DNA of 64,000 bases, taken from contig NC_088916.1 in NCBI RefSeq assembly GCF_963576675.1, positions 80,183,501-80,247,500 on the forward strand, in the 5' to 3' direction. Of the stretch, positions 35,201 to 44,729 are shown one piece after another. Numbering within the stretch: the first letter of the stretch is position 1; each line of letters starts with the position of its first letter. Source of the stretch: Euphorbia lathyris. Its lineage: Eukaryota; Streptophyta; Magnoliopsida; Malpighiales; Euphorbiaceae. Under the pieces are notes generated by a model that did not search any database, had not been told where the DNA came from, and saw only the letters and a program-made list of their open reading frames with translations. The translations under genes were made by a program, and so were the position numbers.

Positions 35201-38122
35201 CTAACTCACTCAAAAGATAGAGAGAATTGCCTCAGGTATACGAGGAGACATATATGTCACGGGATAGAAAGTCACCCAAAAGACTGCCCGCGACAAGCAC
35301 CAATAGGGCAAGAAAAGCACCGAAGGGCATTTTTGTCATTTTACTGTACACAATGTTGTTGGCCATCCCGGAATACGTTTTGGTAATGTGGATTGCCACC
35401 AAGCCCAAAGCAGCCGGCCAACGGGCCTGTGCCTGTTGGGCATGATGTTGGCATAAAGATGCCTCCCCCCTGCCTTATACCGAGTCTGGACACACAGCCA
35501 CTGGACATTCATGTGTTCCATTGAACACTACCTATCCAAAGGTATGTCTAGAGGTTCCCAAATGCTACCATATTTTATGGAGGAGTTTTATAGACTATAT
35601 TGGGTCTATGACATTAGGGAAATGCGGAGAAAATTACCCACAATGGAAGAATTGGCATGGAGAAAGTCCAAAGGCCTGTGCAGAAGCCCGATGGACCCGC
35701 AGGCCAGACAGGCTGGGTGCCAGATCCAGTCAACCTCGGTTTGGGCAAGATGAACCACTGTTAGGCGAGAAACCTTCCAGAACGTGCCAAAATCACCCAG
35801 AACCTTCCGGAAGCTGCCCCAAGTGGCTGGGCAGCCTGCCTGCTAGACTTTTCTAGGCATTTTTACTTATAACTATTCTAGAAACTTACTAGGTCGGTAC
35901 TAAGGCCTATAAATAGAGGCCAAGGCCATTCATTTGAGATATCTTGAGATCAAGACATTCAAGAAGTGCATGAGAGTCATTTAGCCTATTGCAACACTTT
36001 GTAAATCTATTGCAACACTTGTATTTTCTTATTTGCTTGTCAATACAATCTATCATTCTCCCAACCCTCTCAAACGTCCTTAGTGCTTTCGAATATCACT
36101 TCCACAACTCAATAGGCTTACTTAGCCGACTTTGATAGCGAGCGACTAAGTGCCACGCGGGTCGATACAAATCCCCCCGTGACATATAGCTCCCTAATTA
36201 ATCAACATTGGATATTTAACACACACCTCTCACGCCCAAACCATTTGGAGAGTGAAGCAAATATCAACAAGTGATCCAATATTGAATACAAGGCACTAAT
36301 ACCATGTAAATAAAGGCTAACTCACCCCAAAAGGTAGGGAGAATTGGCTCGTGTACATAAAAAGCCATATAGCTATCTGATTTAGCAATGTGGGACTTTT
36401 AACACACCACTTACACCAAACCATTTGGAGCATAGAGCAAATATAAAAGCTTGGGTCACTCGAAAAAATCGGGAGAATTGTCTCACTTATATAAGAAGTC
36501 ATGTAGTTCTCTAATTAAACGTACAAGTACATGAGTATTACCTCCGGATTTGGCACAACAACGGAAGGAACAGGAGAAGCAACATGAAAAACTCCAATGC
36601 ATCCCTCAATAGCAGGATAAAGGGAGTTGTAATCTAGCAAGTCTGCCTTGAAAAGTTTGAGATTCTCAGATGCCTTTTCAAGCTTTTTCAAATGAGCATA
36701 CTTTTCATCAGCTGCAGAATAATACACACCATTAAAAAAAAAGTATAAATTTAGCCTTATCGGGAGAATAGATTTAGACTTTATATATAAAACCGTGGAA
36801 TGTTGGCACTAACATTTTGTAATGTAACAATTTCAGACTCCATTAACAGAAAATCCAATGAAAGTCTATTTCCCGTTAATTTGGGTTCATGTTTGTTCCA
36901 TCTAAACTCCAGTGGCAAAGGTTAGTGCTAATATTGAATATTTTTATATGTGGTGTCTAAATCTGTTTTCACTCGATAACTAAAAGGCTATGTTTGCACC
37001 TTAGATTACGCAGACATGAAACGAAATCTGAAATTGTTCTATCTACAAAACACTACTAATACTACACGGTTTTATATGTATAAACTAAATCTGCTTTCCT
37101 CTCGATAATCATAGATTTCAATTTGTAAATATCCTATAAGAAATAAACACAAAAGGAAACAAGGATATCTCAGTTAGCATAGCAACCCAAAACACAACAA
37201 TGAATCAAATTAAAGGGATAAGATACAAATTTAACTATAAGAGCAGATTTAGCCTTCATAAAAGTAGATTGACTCCCTAAACTTTGTTAGTGTCTCACAA
37301 GCTCTTTAAACTTGCTTATTTCGTATCACCAGCTCCCTAAATTTGCCCATAAAAGTAGATTAACTCCCTAAACTTTGCAAGTGTCTCACCAGCTCTCTAA
37401 ACTTGCTTATTCCGTAACAACTAAATACAAAAACTTATTAAACCTAAATTCTAAAAATACATATCAGGTAATTTTTTTTCTACTCCTACCTTTCAACCTA
37501 TTATAAGAGTTAGTGTTGCAGGTTTGATTGATCGAATGGATGAGGATCGAGAGTTAGTATTATGGTTTTTGTATTTAGTTGTTACGGAATAAGCAAGTTC
37601 AGGAATTTGGTGAGACATTTGCAAAGTGCATGGAGCTAATATACTTTTTATAGACAAGTTTAGGGAGCTAGTTATACTAAATAAGCAAATTTAAAGAGCT
37701 AGCATGTATTAGGCCTGTATAAAAATGTGCAATTTTAAACCTAACCTTTTACTAACCCAGCAATTTGAAGCCCCATTATGTGGAGCTCAGAGTCAACGCT
37801 GATAGGGGGGGTTTCAAATTGCTCTATTAGAGCAATATTGGGTTTAAGATTACACTAATTTTGTACTACAAACTAAATCTCCACTTTCCTAATAATCATA
37901 TGACTAAAATTTAAACCTAATTCCTAAATTAAATAACAGCTAAAGCAGAGAATAGAAGCATGTAATAAAGGAAAGAAAGAAAGAAATTAGAGGATAGTGA
38001 TTACAGGGTTCTCTGACAGTTCCATGGACAAGGTAGTTGTTAGATAGAAGAGTCTGAACAACCCAAGAACCTAAGTAACCGCCAGCACCAGTGACGCATA
38101 CTTTGCCCTTTGTTGCTACCAT
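23296..38122 (-). CDS. CCR-like NAD(P)-dependent reductase (gene B)
   Basis: Extended SDR of the cinnamoyl-CoA-reductase-like group closest in style to Arabidopsis At2g33590 (CRL1). Expected to reduce a CoA ester or carbonyl with NADPH in the cytosol; substrate unknown. Six exons: 38005-38122, 36542-36711, 33926-34108, 31867-32029, 25893-26079, 23296-23431. They join in phase with GT-AG introns to 318 codons plus TGA. Seen: nucleotide-binding [11 protein letters not shown] (residues 10-20), [10 protein letters not shown], catalytic Ser in VVVVSSVAA (125/126), Tyr160 and Lys164 in [33 protein letters not shown]-terminal [15 protein letters not shown]. True CCRs have NWYCYGK, so lignin CCR activity is not implied. 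Intron 4 (5.8 kb) holds a young Copia in antisense, intron 5 a SINE and a MULE-like element, intron 2 a tandem array. The acceptor of exon 5 has a weak pyrimidine tract and is the least certain junction. Confidence 0.87.
23506..23677 (-). mobile_element. tRNA-derived SINE, family 1 (intron 5 of gene B)
   Basis: Same family as 7959-8133 and 52231-52417, with 'GGTTCGAGTC' as box B and a 3' end at GGGCCGCC(T). An 18-bp duplication with one change flanks it (ccacaataaggtataaaa at 23488-23505, ccacaatgaggtataaaa at 23678-23695). It lies ~75 bp upstream of the exon 6 acceptor of gene B. Confidence 0.87.
23930..24340. other. intronic repeat debris
   Basis: Arms with 'atcaattgtccctctatac' and 'aggagaccaatagg' resemble the 13850-14180 repeat. 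At 24176-24235 there is a GC-rich 'ccggaccgtccggttcaaccgg' fragment of a hAT-like family. All within intron 5 of gene B. No coding signal. Confidence 0.4.
24938..25683. mobile_element. MULE-like element with perfect 9-bp TSD (intron 5 of gene B)
   Basis: Terminal inverted repeats of over 200 bp, starting 'ggcaaaaagcatcctaagg' and ending with the exact mirror. Each arm is itself made of repeated 'ccctgatctttca' and 'attaagccctcgatcttt' modules. The flanking tttgccttt is perfect at 24929-24937 and 25684-25692. The interior is AT-rich and non-coding. It sits inside an older MITE whose halves flank it (24900-24937, 25693-25850). Confidence 0.82.
26345..26517 (+). repeat. 5' LTR of the Copia element
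   Basis: 173 bp, starts TGATAGAGATTG and ends ATCTTACA. A TATA-like 'tgtatatatatc' at about 26439-26450 probably marks the promoter. Confidence 0.93.
26518..26530 (+). promoter_or_regulatory. primer binding site (tRNA-iMet)
   Basis: tggtatcagagcc directly follows the 5' LTR and is complementary to the 3' end of plant initiator tRNA-Met, the usual primer for Copia reverse transcription. Confidence 0.92.
26620..30901 (+). pseudogene. Copia gag-pol polyprotein with one frameshift
   Basis: A frame of 1343 codons starts at 26620. Domains in order: gag with conserved N-terminal '[10 protein letters not shown]'; basic GRGRGRGN stretch; CCHC zinc knuckle [14 protein letters not shown] (~residue 287); protease [10 protein letters not shown] (~330); integrase zinc region WHARLGH...CDAC (~460); integrase DDE residues in [16 protein letters not shown] and [11 protein letters not shown]; reverse transcriptase with DVSNAFLHG and YVDDLL (~1087); RNase [11 protein letters not shown] (~1247). 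The reading leaves frame near 30620, and the last RNase H part ([12 protein letters not shown]...FTKPLARR) continues in the +1 frame to 30901. That C-terminal break is the only lesion I can see, so the element is probably recently inactivated or served in trans. Confidence 0.92.
30837..31009 (+). repeat. 3' LTR of the Copia element
   Basis: 173 bp, identical to the 5' LTR except at 30981. Preceded by the polypurine tract 'gagggggggg'-like run at about 30827-30836. Confidence 0.93.
31034..31550. mobile_element. MITE, family D (intron 4 of gene B)
   Basis: Inverted arms 'ggtaaattgcgcctatggtc' and 'gaccattggtgcaatttacc', then 'ttcgttttgtttcaataaa' against 'gaaacaaaatgaag'. A related copy at about 59630-60135 is cut by the second Copia element. 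Lies 24 bp from the first Copia. Target duplication not clear. Confidence 0.6.
32274..32449 (+). mobile_element. 176-bp internally deleted RTE derivative (SINE-like)
   Basis: Joins a 5' segment ('ggtggcatttacagccagtcc', 'aaaggaggagggttgcggtag') directly to the RTE 3' end ('gccgaccccgaatcatttcg', then TTG repeats), the same 3' end as the LINE at 4712-5256. A perfect 17-bp duplication ttgactcgttattaaca flanks it (32257-32273 and 32450-32466). It has no coding capacity, so RTE enzymes must have moved it in trans. In intron 3 of gene B. Confidence 0.82.
33060..33221 (+). mobile_element. TRIM-2 fragment with 3' LTR
   Basis: The internal text 'gtgttgtgcacatttcaagcc' leads into a ~70-bp LTR (33152-33221), TGTCAAATATTAATATG...GGTTCCATGACA. 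Both are paralogous to the TRIM at 48282-48517, whose LTR is followed by a tRNA-Met primer site. The 5' LTR is missing here. Confidence 0.6.
33238..33366 (+). mobile_element. SINE, family 2 copy with long A tail
   Basis: Ends 'gggagtgggtagacctaccc ttacctaaac' followed by an A run of ~20 to 33366. The body matches the minus-strand SINE at 21684-21791. Its 5' boundary and target duplication are unclear. Intron 3 of gene B. Confidence 0.55.
34725..36530. repeat. degenerate tandem array (~125-190 bp unit) in intron 2 of gene B
   Basis: The motif 'tatataaggagccatatag(ct)' recurs at about 34740, 34922, 35108, 35234, 36352 and 36486. It is followed each time by 'aattaa.caatgttggatatttaacacac', 'ccatttggagcgtgaagcaaatatcaa' and 'taccatgtaaataa'. 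Spacing is 125-188 bp after removing the 930-bp insertion at 35255-36184. The unit is unassigned and non-coding. Confidence 0.72.
35255..36184. mobile_element. solo-LTR-like insertion in the tandem array
   Basis: 930 bp with ends TGTCACGGG and CCCGTGACA, flanked by tata on both sides, interrupting one array unit at 'gacata|tata'. The interior has a TATA-like 'tataaatagaggcc' (~35910) followed by a probable leader. This fits an LTR of a Ty3-type element, but the target duplication is only 4-5 bp and ambiguous. Short open frames within it have no recognisable domain. Confidence 0.55.
37200..37720. mobile_element. MITE-like inverted repeat in intron 1 of gene B
   Basis: 'gactccctaaactttgttagtgtctcac' blocks on the left are mirrored by 'tggtgagacatttgcaaagtgcatggagctaat' on the right. 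The same family is at 38470-39900 and 53280-53600. No coding content. Confidence 0.5.
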
Positions 38123-38225
38123 TTTTTCAAACCCTAACTCGTCGTTGTAGATTCAGAAAGTAAAGATTCCTCCTGGAATAATGAAATATAAAGATGTACC
38201 TTCTCTGTTTCATTGGTTTTGACGT
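38123..38225 (-). promoter_or_regulatory. proximal promoter of gene B
   Basis: On the minus strand, a CCAAT box (plus 38211-38216, 'cattgg') lies upstream of a TATA-like TTTATATTT (plus ~38186-38194), about 65 bases before the ATG at 38122. The region between reads as a plausible 5' UTR. Inferred only from motif and spacing. Confidence 0.45.
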
Positions 38226-38342
38226 AAGTGCCTACGTATATTCAACCTCTTGATTCTTCTTGTTGTTGTTCTTCCGCCTTTCACTGTCAGATCAGTTTGC
38301 TAATATTTTATATTTACCCAGCAAAATGACAAGCAAACATAC

Positions 38343-38344
38343 TA

Positions 38345-38390
<46 letters not shown>
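38343..38390. repeat. (AT)n microsatellite
   Basis: About 48 bp of almost pure AT dinucleotide repeat, 220 bp upstream of gene B. A likely length-polymorphic marker. Confidence 0.95.
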
Positions 38391-38393
<3 letters not shown>

Positions 38394-38469
38394 AGAATGG
38401 ATAATGTATAAAAGTAGAGTAATAAAAAAGAAAGAAAATAATGTATAAAAGTATCTTTATTATTTAAAA

Positions 38470-39900
38470 GCCTGATACATCACAGACTGCCTCAACTTGT
38501 CCATAATAGTAGATTGACCACATTTTATTAAACTTGATTATTTTATATCACCAACTCTCTGAACTTGTCCATAGAAATAGATTAGTTCATTAAACTTTAC
38601 AAGTGTCTAACCAACTCCCTAAACTAACTATTAAAACTAAATTTTAAAAATACTTCATCCAGAGAAGTAAACTTTTTTTCCTTGGGTTAAGGTGCAAAAA
38701 TACCCCTAACGTTTTGAGTCAGGAGCAATTTTACCCCTAACGTCTAGAATGGTGCAATTTTGCCCCTAACGTTGAAAGTCAAGAGCAATTTTACCCCTAA
38801 CGTTAATAAATTGGGTCAATTTAAGACACTATTATAAAACACAGATATTTTTGTTCCTTATTCAGCACCAATTGCATAACAATTCGTTCTGAAAAAATGA
38901 TTTCATGTTTTTTATAATTTAATAATAGAATTTGATGTTAATATTTATAAACTTGGTGAATTTTTTGAATTTATTTTGTCTAATTCGTACAGAAAGATAA
39001 TATATTTTTTATTTTTTTATTTTCTTTTCACATCCCAACGTATGTTTATAATTTGTTACTGATAAAATGACACACATATGAAGTGTAGATGATAAGATTC
39101 ATTACCGAGAAGACAGTTTGATGAATTATTTCTCAAATTGACCCAATTTATTAACGTTAGGGGTAAAATTGATCTTGACTTTCAACGTTAGGGGTAAAAT
39201 TGCACCATTTTAGACGTTAGGGGTAAAATTGCTCCTGACCCAAAACGTTAGGGGTATTTTTGCACCTTAACCCTTTTTTCTTTTCATACATTGCAACCTA
39301 TTATAAGAATTAGTGTTGCAGTTTGAGAGATCAAATGGATAATGGTTGAGAGTTAGTATTCTATTGGATATGAATAAAGATAAAGGTTGAGATAAAGATA
39401 AAAATAAAAATATGATAGTCGAGAATTATTATTCATGTTTGGTTTAACCTTATTTAAACTACATAACATTAATTTGAGGGATAAGATGAATTTTTCCATC
39501 CTATTAAAATCGCATGAGCATATCTCAACTCCTTATATTACCCCTCACTTGGATATAAGATTTGAGGGACAAGACGCATATCCTTTTCTTATCTACCTAA
39601 CTTATCTCTAAAACAAACATGAGATAACTCATCTCAGTTTTTTTTATCCCTATCCCCGTATCTTTATCCCCTCTAACAAACACCTCGTATGGTTTTTGTA
39701 TTTAGTTTTTACTGGATAAGCAATTTTAGGGAGTTGTGAGACACTTATAAAGTTCATGAAGCTAATCTACTTTTATGGATAAATTCAGGGAGTTGGTGAT
39801 ACGGAATAATAAAGTTCAATGAGTTGGTGAGACACTTACAAAATTCAGGGAGTCAATATATTATTATGAACAAAAGTTCAGGGAGCTGGTGATGTACTAT
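38470..39900. mobile_element. outer MITE carrying nested insertions upstream of gene B
   Basis: The left arm 'gcctgatacatcacagactgcc' with 'ccataatagtagattgacca' is mirrored by the right 'gagtcaatatattattatgaa' and 'gggagctggtgatgtactattc'. Inside lie a family B MITE (38684-39273) and another repeat at about 39345-39690 with 'gagataaagataaaaa'. Three layers of insertion. Confidence 0.5.
38684..39273. mobile_element. MULE-like MITE, family B, copy 2
   Basis: 'gggttaaggtgcaaaaatacc' start and '..ggtatttttgcaccttaaccc' end, with arms of ~150 bp made of 'cccctaacgt' modules. Flanks are T-rich (tttttcctt and ttttttctt), an imperfect 9-bp match. Confidence 0.75.
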
Positions 39901-39909
39901 TCTTTATTT

Positions 39910-40210
39910 AAACGGAAGAATTGATTAATTGCACAAATGGGATAACTTTAAGAATTATGTTTTTTTTTATAAAATAAAGTATTTTATATTGTTAAGTTCT
40001 TAGGATTTTTTTTTTGTTTATTTTCTATTTAATATTTAGAATATTGAATATATATATTGATATTGATATTGAATATTTTTTTTCTTATATTAAATATTTC
40101 AATAATAGTTAATTATATTATCCAAAATGATTTGTTTTGATCTACGAAATCGGTCTATTATTTGGATTTCTTACTTGTTTTGTTACTGAATTTAGTGAAT
40201 TTACATAAGC
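39910..40210. other. AT-rich spacer
   Basis: No gene or structured repeat seen; simple AT runs and 'attgatattgatattg' micro-repeats near 40060. Confidence 0.4.
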
Positions 40211-40361
40211 ATAACAAAATTTGCAGATAAAAAAACTTTCATTTTCAAATTGGAATTGTTCTGTATGTGAAAAAATTCCGATTAAGTTATGCTATATAAG
40301 TTTTGCTAGAAAAAAAAAGATTTTAGCTCCTACTAAGAAAATGTTCATTCTTCAGCTCATT

Positions 40362-40834
40362 TTAAAATACTTCAATTGGTACACGCAAAAAATAGACCAA
40401 TTCTGCTACTTTTTGCTCAATTTCTTGTGGAGTCAAATTCTCATCAGTACGAGTCAAAGGAACAGTCCCTCGGCCTCTGATTTCCATATAAGGGATATGT
40501 CGAGCGTAAATACCCTCTTTAACTTCTATTCTAATAGACTGAATATCTTTCATAAGGAATCGGAGTAAGATGCGACGATTTTTTCTAGGAAATCCCCAAC
40601 GAAAAAAACATACTATTCCTTCTTCTCTATCGAATCGATCATAACCCCCACCCACATTCCACAAAATTGTGGAGAGGGAAATAAAGATATGAGACTTTTT
40701 CCAAGATAACTGGAAATTCTAACCAATAAAAAACCAAATGAACCTAAAAAAAGGATAAAAGCCCAGCCGAAATTACATATTTTTCGAGACCTCGCTATAA
40801 GTTCTATCCATATATGTTCTGATCGCCAACTCAT
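40362..40834 (-). pseudogene. ycf4: nuclear copy of plastid ycf4, internally deleted
   Basis: Ycf4 helps assemble photosystem I in the thylakoid when encoded in the plastid. Here the minus strand starts [18 protein letters not shown] and continues [13 protein letters not shown]...SLISLFPS, then loses ~82 bp and changes frame. From 40664 the second frame runs [14 protein letters not shown]...[24 protein letters not shown]...LRVPIEVF to a TAA at 40362. The intact gene is about 555 bp; this one is 473 bp. The loss includes the second membrane segment. It is an organelle-to-nucleus transfer, either directly or via mitochondrial DNA, and not functional. Confidence 0.92.
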
Positions 40835-41013
40835 ACTAGATCCAGTTGCTTTTTATTGGAAGTGGGAGACTAGCCCATCAAAATAGTGCGAGTCAACTAT
40901 CCCGTCCTTCCGCTTCTGTCTTCTCGGCGAATGCCCAGTCTTCTAAGCCCTTTAGCTTTGCTTCTGTCTTGAAACTTCCACCCAGGCTTCCTATTGATGC
41001 GTTGGTAACTCGA
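40835..41013. other. organelle-like flank of ycf4
   Basis: A less AT-rich stretch ('agtgggagactagcccatca', 'tcccgtccttccgcttctg') that continues after the MULE-like insertion at 42599. It reads like plant mitochondrial intergenic DNA, but I cannot match it to a gene. Confidence 0.4.
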
Positions 41014-41022
41014 TATAAAATA

Positions 41023-42589
41023 GGGTAAATTACAAAATTAGGTCAAATGGGAGGCCCATTTACATATTTAACCCATTTACTCAACCTACTACATATCTAG
41101 ACTGTTTTTGTGTGATTTTCCCATAATACCCTCAATATTTACGCGCGTCTGCCTCCCTCCCGTCTGACTTCGCAGATTCGATCATATGCGAATCCTGTGA
41201 AGCTAATCGATGGGTTTACTTGATGAATTTAATTAGCATATGCGAAGCCTGCGAAGCTAATGTTTGGTTTACTTGATGAATTTAATTAGCATATGCGAAG
41301 CCTGCGAAGCCTGCGAAGCTAATGTTTGGTTTACTTGATGAATTTAATTAGCATATGCGAAGCCTGAATGTGTTTTGAAGCTAATTCGCGAAGTGGTATA
41401 TAACACAAAATGCCAAACAACAACGGATTCTAACATTAAAATCATAACATTATCAAAATTTACAACAAGATTGCCACAATAACAACATTAAAATCATAAC
41501 ATTATCAAAATTTACAACAAGATTGCCACAATAAACTGGACGGAAATTTCTCTCTCTACAGGAAGTCCAGACCTTTTGGGATGGACGTGTCCCATGGTGC
41601 ACACCAAGATTGACACAATCTCTCCTAACCAATCATTTCAAAGTGAATGTGCCAATCTTGAAGGAAATTTCTCCCTATACAGGAAGGAAAGTCATCTCCC
41701 CTGCATCCGAGGACGCCGCCTTCCAAAAAGGGATGTTATGTAATCAAGCACCTTCAGGAAAAATTAATCGTGTTAGGCAGGGAAAAAGACGATTTTGGCT
41801 TCGCGAAATGAGGATTAGCGAAGCATGCGAATGTAAATGTGCAGGGAAAGAGATGATTTTACTTCGCTAATCGATGTTTTCACGAGGTATGCGAGGTCTG
41901 AAATGTGACGATCTACGTCGCATATTGATGCTTTCGCGAAGTCTGCGAGTGAAATCATGAACTTTTTTACTCGTAGACTTCGCGAACTAATCGATTCGCG
42001 AAGTAGATCGACACGTTTTAGGCTCTTTCTCTTCGTAGATCTTTGCGAAATCATCGACTACGCGAAGTGTATTTATGGAAAAACGCAGAAAAAACAGCAG
42101 ATACTTACATTTTTCGCGCCTTTCACCCTTAAAAGAGACAATAACAATATGATAAACTGGGAAAAACGATGGAAATAACGTAGAATAACCATTTCTTTGA
42201 TGGTAACAAGAAGAAAGAAACCAAGTAACGAGCAGGAACAGGAAGATGAAGAACCATGGCTTCGTTTTCTAGGATTAGGAAGTTGCAGAATCAACAGATG
42301 AAGAGAGGAAAAAGAGAAATACATTGTGATTTGGAGAAATGGTGCAGATTTCGTGCAATTTAAAGGAAGATAGGAAGATCAAAAGTCTTGGAATCATTAA
42401 TGGAGGAGCCAACAACCGTTTCGCGCACCCAAGAAGAAGAGGGGAGAGAACGTTCGCATAAGGGGAAGTGGGAAGGTTAGGGGTATTATGGGAAAGTCAC
42501 ACAAAATTAGTCTAGATGTGTAGTAGGTTGAGTAAATGGGTTAAATATGTAAATGGGCCTCCCATTTGACCCATTTTTGTAATTTTTCC
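41023..42589. mobile_element. 1.57-kb non-autonomous Mutator-like element
   Basis: Terminal inverted repeats of ~110 bp: starts 'gggtaaattacaaaattagg', ends 'ttttgtaatttttcc', both arms carrying 'gaggcccatttacatatttaac' or its mirror. A perfect 9-bp duplication tataaaata flanks it (41014-41022 and 42590-42598). Internally there are three tandem copies of a ~65-bp 'gcatatgcgaagcctgcg' unit (41190-41370), a duplicated ~80-bp 'cattatcaaaatttacaac' block (41430-41535), and a dense series of GCGAA or TTCGC motifs (41800-42070). A frame at 41610-41870 has no recognised domain. No transposase. Confidence 0.88.
41175..41370 (+). repeat. tandem repeat in the MULE-like element
   Basis: Three copies of a ~63-72-bp unit built on 'gcatatgcgaagcctgcgaag' and 'ggtttacttgatgaatttaa'. 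The third copy has an extra 'cctgcgaag' step. Confidence 0.8.
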
Positions 42590-42598
42590 TATAAAATA

Positions 42599-44725
42599 AT
42601 ATCTTAAGAGAAGAGAAGAAAGTTGCCTAAGGCAGATGAAAGATGGAGAGGGATTAAGCCGATTCAGCTTTGTTTTGTGTCACAGATCGCTTGTTGTAGC
42701 TGTTGATGTAATCTAGCTATGCCACTGAACCATAGAATAGGATTTCAGTAGTTCGACCACTGCGTATACTCAGCCTATTATTCCTCTTTATCTAGGAAAT
42801 GGATCTCCATCTCAACTATTTATTAGATTGGAGTAGGGCAAGAGATCAAACTGAAAGGATAGGGCTTTACATTGTGGGCTAGTCTTTCCTTCTTATTTCA
42901 TATAAACGGGCTTTGGTGTGTGAATTAATGGATGGACCGAATCGTGGCTGGAACGAGTGCTTTAATATAATAGTAACTTTTTCCCCCTTTTCCAATCAAA
43001 ACAGTTGTTAGTTGGAAGACTTTTCCGACGAGTGGTACTTTGGATGAAAGAGGCCTACCATATATAGAATAGGATTCCTTAGCATTATCACTACGAAGAA
43101 TGCGATGAGACGCATTATATTGATTTTGAATTTTAGCATGAAAGTCACAGAAGATTGAAAACAACTCACTTCTATTTTTCATTAGATATAACCAAGTTAC
43201 TCTAGAGTAATCATTAATAAATGTAACAAAATATCTGAAACCAGACTTAGACTCAACAAGACACGGTCCCCAAACATCAGAGTGAACCAATTTAAATGGG
43301 GATGCAACACGTTTATTCGCCCTTGGTAAATAAGAGACACAGTGCTCTTTAGCAAACTGACAGGACTCACACTCTAGAACAGACACAGACTCTAAATCAT
43401 GACACATTTTCTTCAATGACATAAGTGAAGGATGACCGAGACGACAATGAAGTTGAAGTTGAAGAGGAGAGACTTCAGTAGTGGAAGCAGGAGATGAGGT
43501 GGGCTGTTGCAGAGAAGAGACAGGGACTGGTGTAGGCAATATACCCTCTTGAATAGCAGCCTTAGCAAATTTCTGTGACAGAGGTGGTTTACCAAGGAGT
43601 TTCCAACAGTTACCGTTTCACATGACTAGGCTCGTAACAGTAGTGACATATCATACGAGTTCTATCACCCTCCCTATTTCCACCCTTGTTTTTACTCCCA
43701 TTGTTGTTCCTCTGAGCGCCGGAGCTAACCAAAGCGGAGGCCTCAGTAGGTGAATAGTGCTGAGAACTCTCCTGAGTGGCACGCAACACCCGAACATATG
43801 CCTCCCAAAGAGTAATAGAATCGGAACCTGCTAGGATTTGAGACCGCAAAGCACTATATTCAGATTTCAGTCCTGAAAGAAAGCTCATCCCCGCCATTTG
43901 CTCCCATTGAGCATGCATTTGTCTGACATCCGTTGTAATGTGGTATTTAACTCCGCACAGACACGGTTAAATTATGTGAAGTAATCAGTGAAAGACTTAT
44001 CATTTTGATCAGCCCGATAGAAAGAAAGCTCGTGTGGTATCATAAATCCGATAAAAATTATCTTGACCTGAATAAAGAAAGGCAAGATACTCCCATAATT
44101 CCTTAACTGTGTCACAATGGACTGTCAAATCTTTTTAGTAGCTAAGGATGTTGCTGCTAACCCTTTCGTGTAAGCAATAACCTCTGTCAATAACAAAGTA
44201 AGGGTCAATCAATCGGTAATGCACCAAGCTCCGCCAGTATAGGAGGTCAGTCGGTAGAGCCTGTGGGTCAGTCTTTCGAGGGGGTTTGGTGGATAACGAA
44301 ACCGGTTTGTTCGAATTGGTGTCTTGCAACCGTTAAGGGGTTATGAGTTGCTCCTTAAGGAGCTAAGGATGTTGACACTGTAACTGGAGCTGTCTGTAGT
44401 AGCTAATGTAGTATCTGTGACGGGGACAGTCCGCCCAGAAATAGAGAGATATCCGGCCTTCGATGGAAAAGTGAAGGGTGGTGGCATCCTAACCAAAAGA
44501 ACTAACCCTTTCCTTGCTTCATGCTTTTAGAAAGGACGAATAAAGTTGCTCTTGTAGCTAAGAGTTGATTCGTTATTGCGGTGTAGCTTTTGAGTGAAAA
44601 GTAGCTCTTAGAGACGAGAGGGATAATGAAGTAGCTTAAGCCGCTTCTTCCGCTCTTCCTTCTTAAGCCGGTGTAGCTATTGCAGCTAAGAAAGTAGTTT
44701 TTAGAATGAGTGGAATAATTCATGC
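42599..44725. other. mitochondrial-like DNA block (candidate NUMT)
   Basis: This stretch differs from its surroundings: higher GC, no poly-A/T runs, no nuclear MITEs. It includes text such as 'gaccactgcgtatactcagcc', 'ggaggtcagtcggtagagcc' and 'agccgcttcttccgctcttcc', typical in style of eudicot mitochondrial intergenic DNA, which also carries decayed Copia fragments and plastid pieces. With the adjoining ycf4 it may be one transferred segment, later opened by the 1.57-kb MULE-like element. Inference from composition only. Confidence 0.45.
42925..44330 (-). pseudogene. decayed Copia gag-integrase fragment
   Basis: Minus strand. Gag-like text from about 44130 (ELWEYLAFLYSGQDNFYRIYD) through 43918-43610 (SGLKSEYSALRSQILAG..., then CHYCYEPSHVKR, a zinc knuckle start), with several stops and shifts. 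Next comes integrase, 43539-43070: HCRLGHPSLMSLKKM...CESC, KLVHSDVWGPC, FVTFINDYSR, ILRSDNAKE. The similarity ends abruptly near 43070, and the rest of the frame is unrelated. No LTRs found. A different lineage from the two larger Copia elements. Confidence 0.85.
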
Positions 44726-44729
44726 TTCA

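Noticed and set aside
35093..35856. Three overlapping frames (61-111 codons) in intron 2 of gene B
   Set aside because: They lie in an LTR-like insertion and tandem array, with no shared domain or conserved start.
35255..36184. Firm call of a Ty3-type solo LTR
   Set aside because: The ends are TG...CA, but the duplication is only 4-5 ambiguous bases and no coding partner is present, so it is kept as LTR-like only.
40362..40834. ycf4 as a working nuclear gene
   Set aside because: About 82 bp are missing and the frame is broken. No transit peptide or promoter is evident.
41610..41870. 86-codon frame inside the MULE-like element as a captured gene
   Set aside because: No domain recognised. 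Left as a possibility pending BLASTX.
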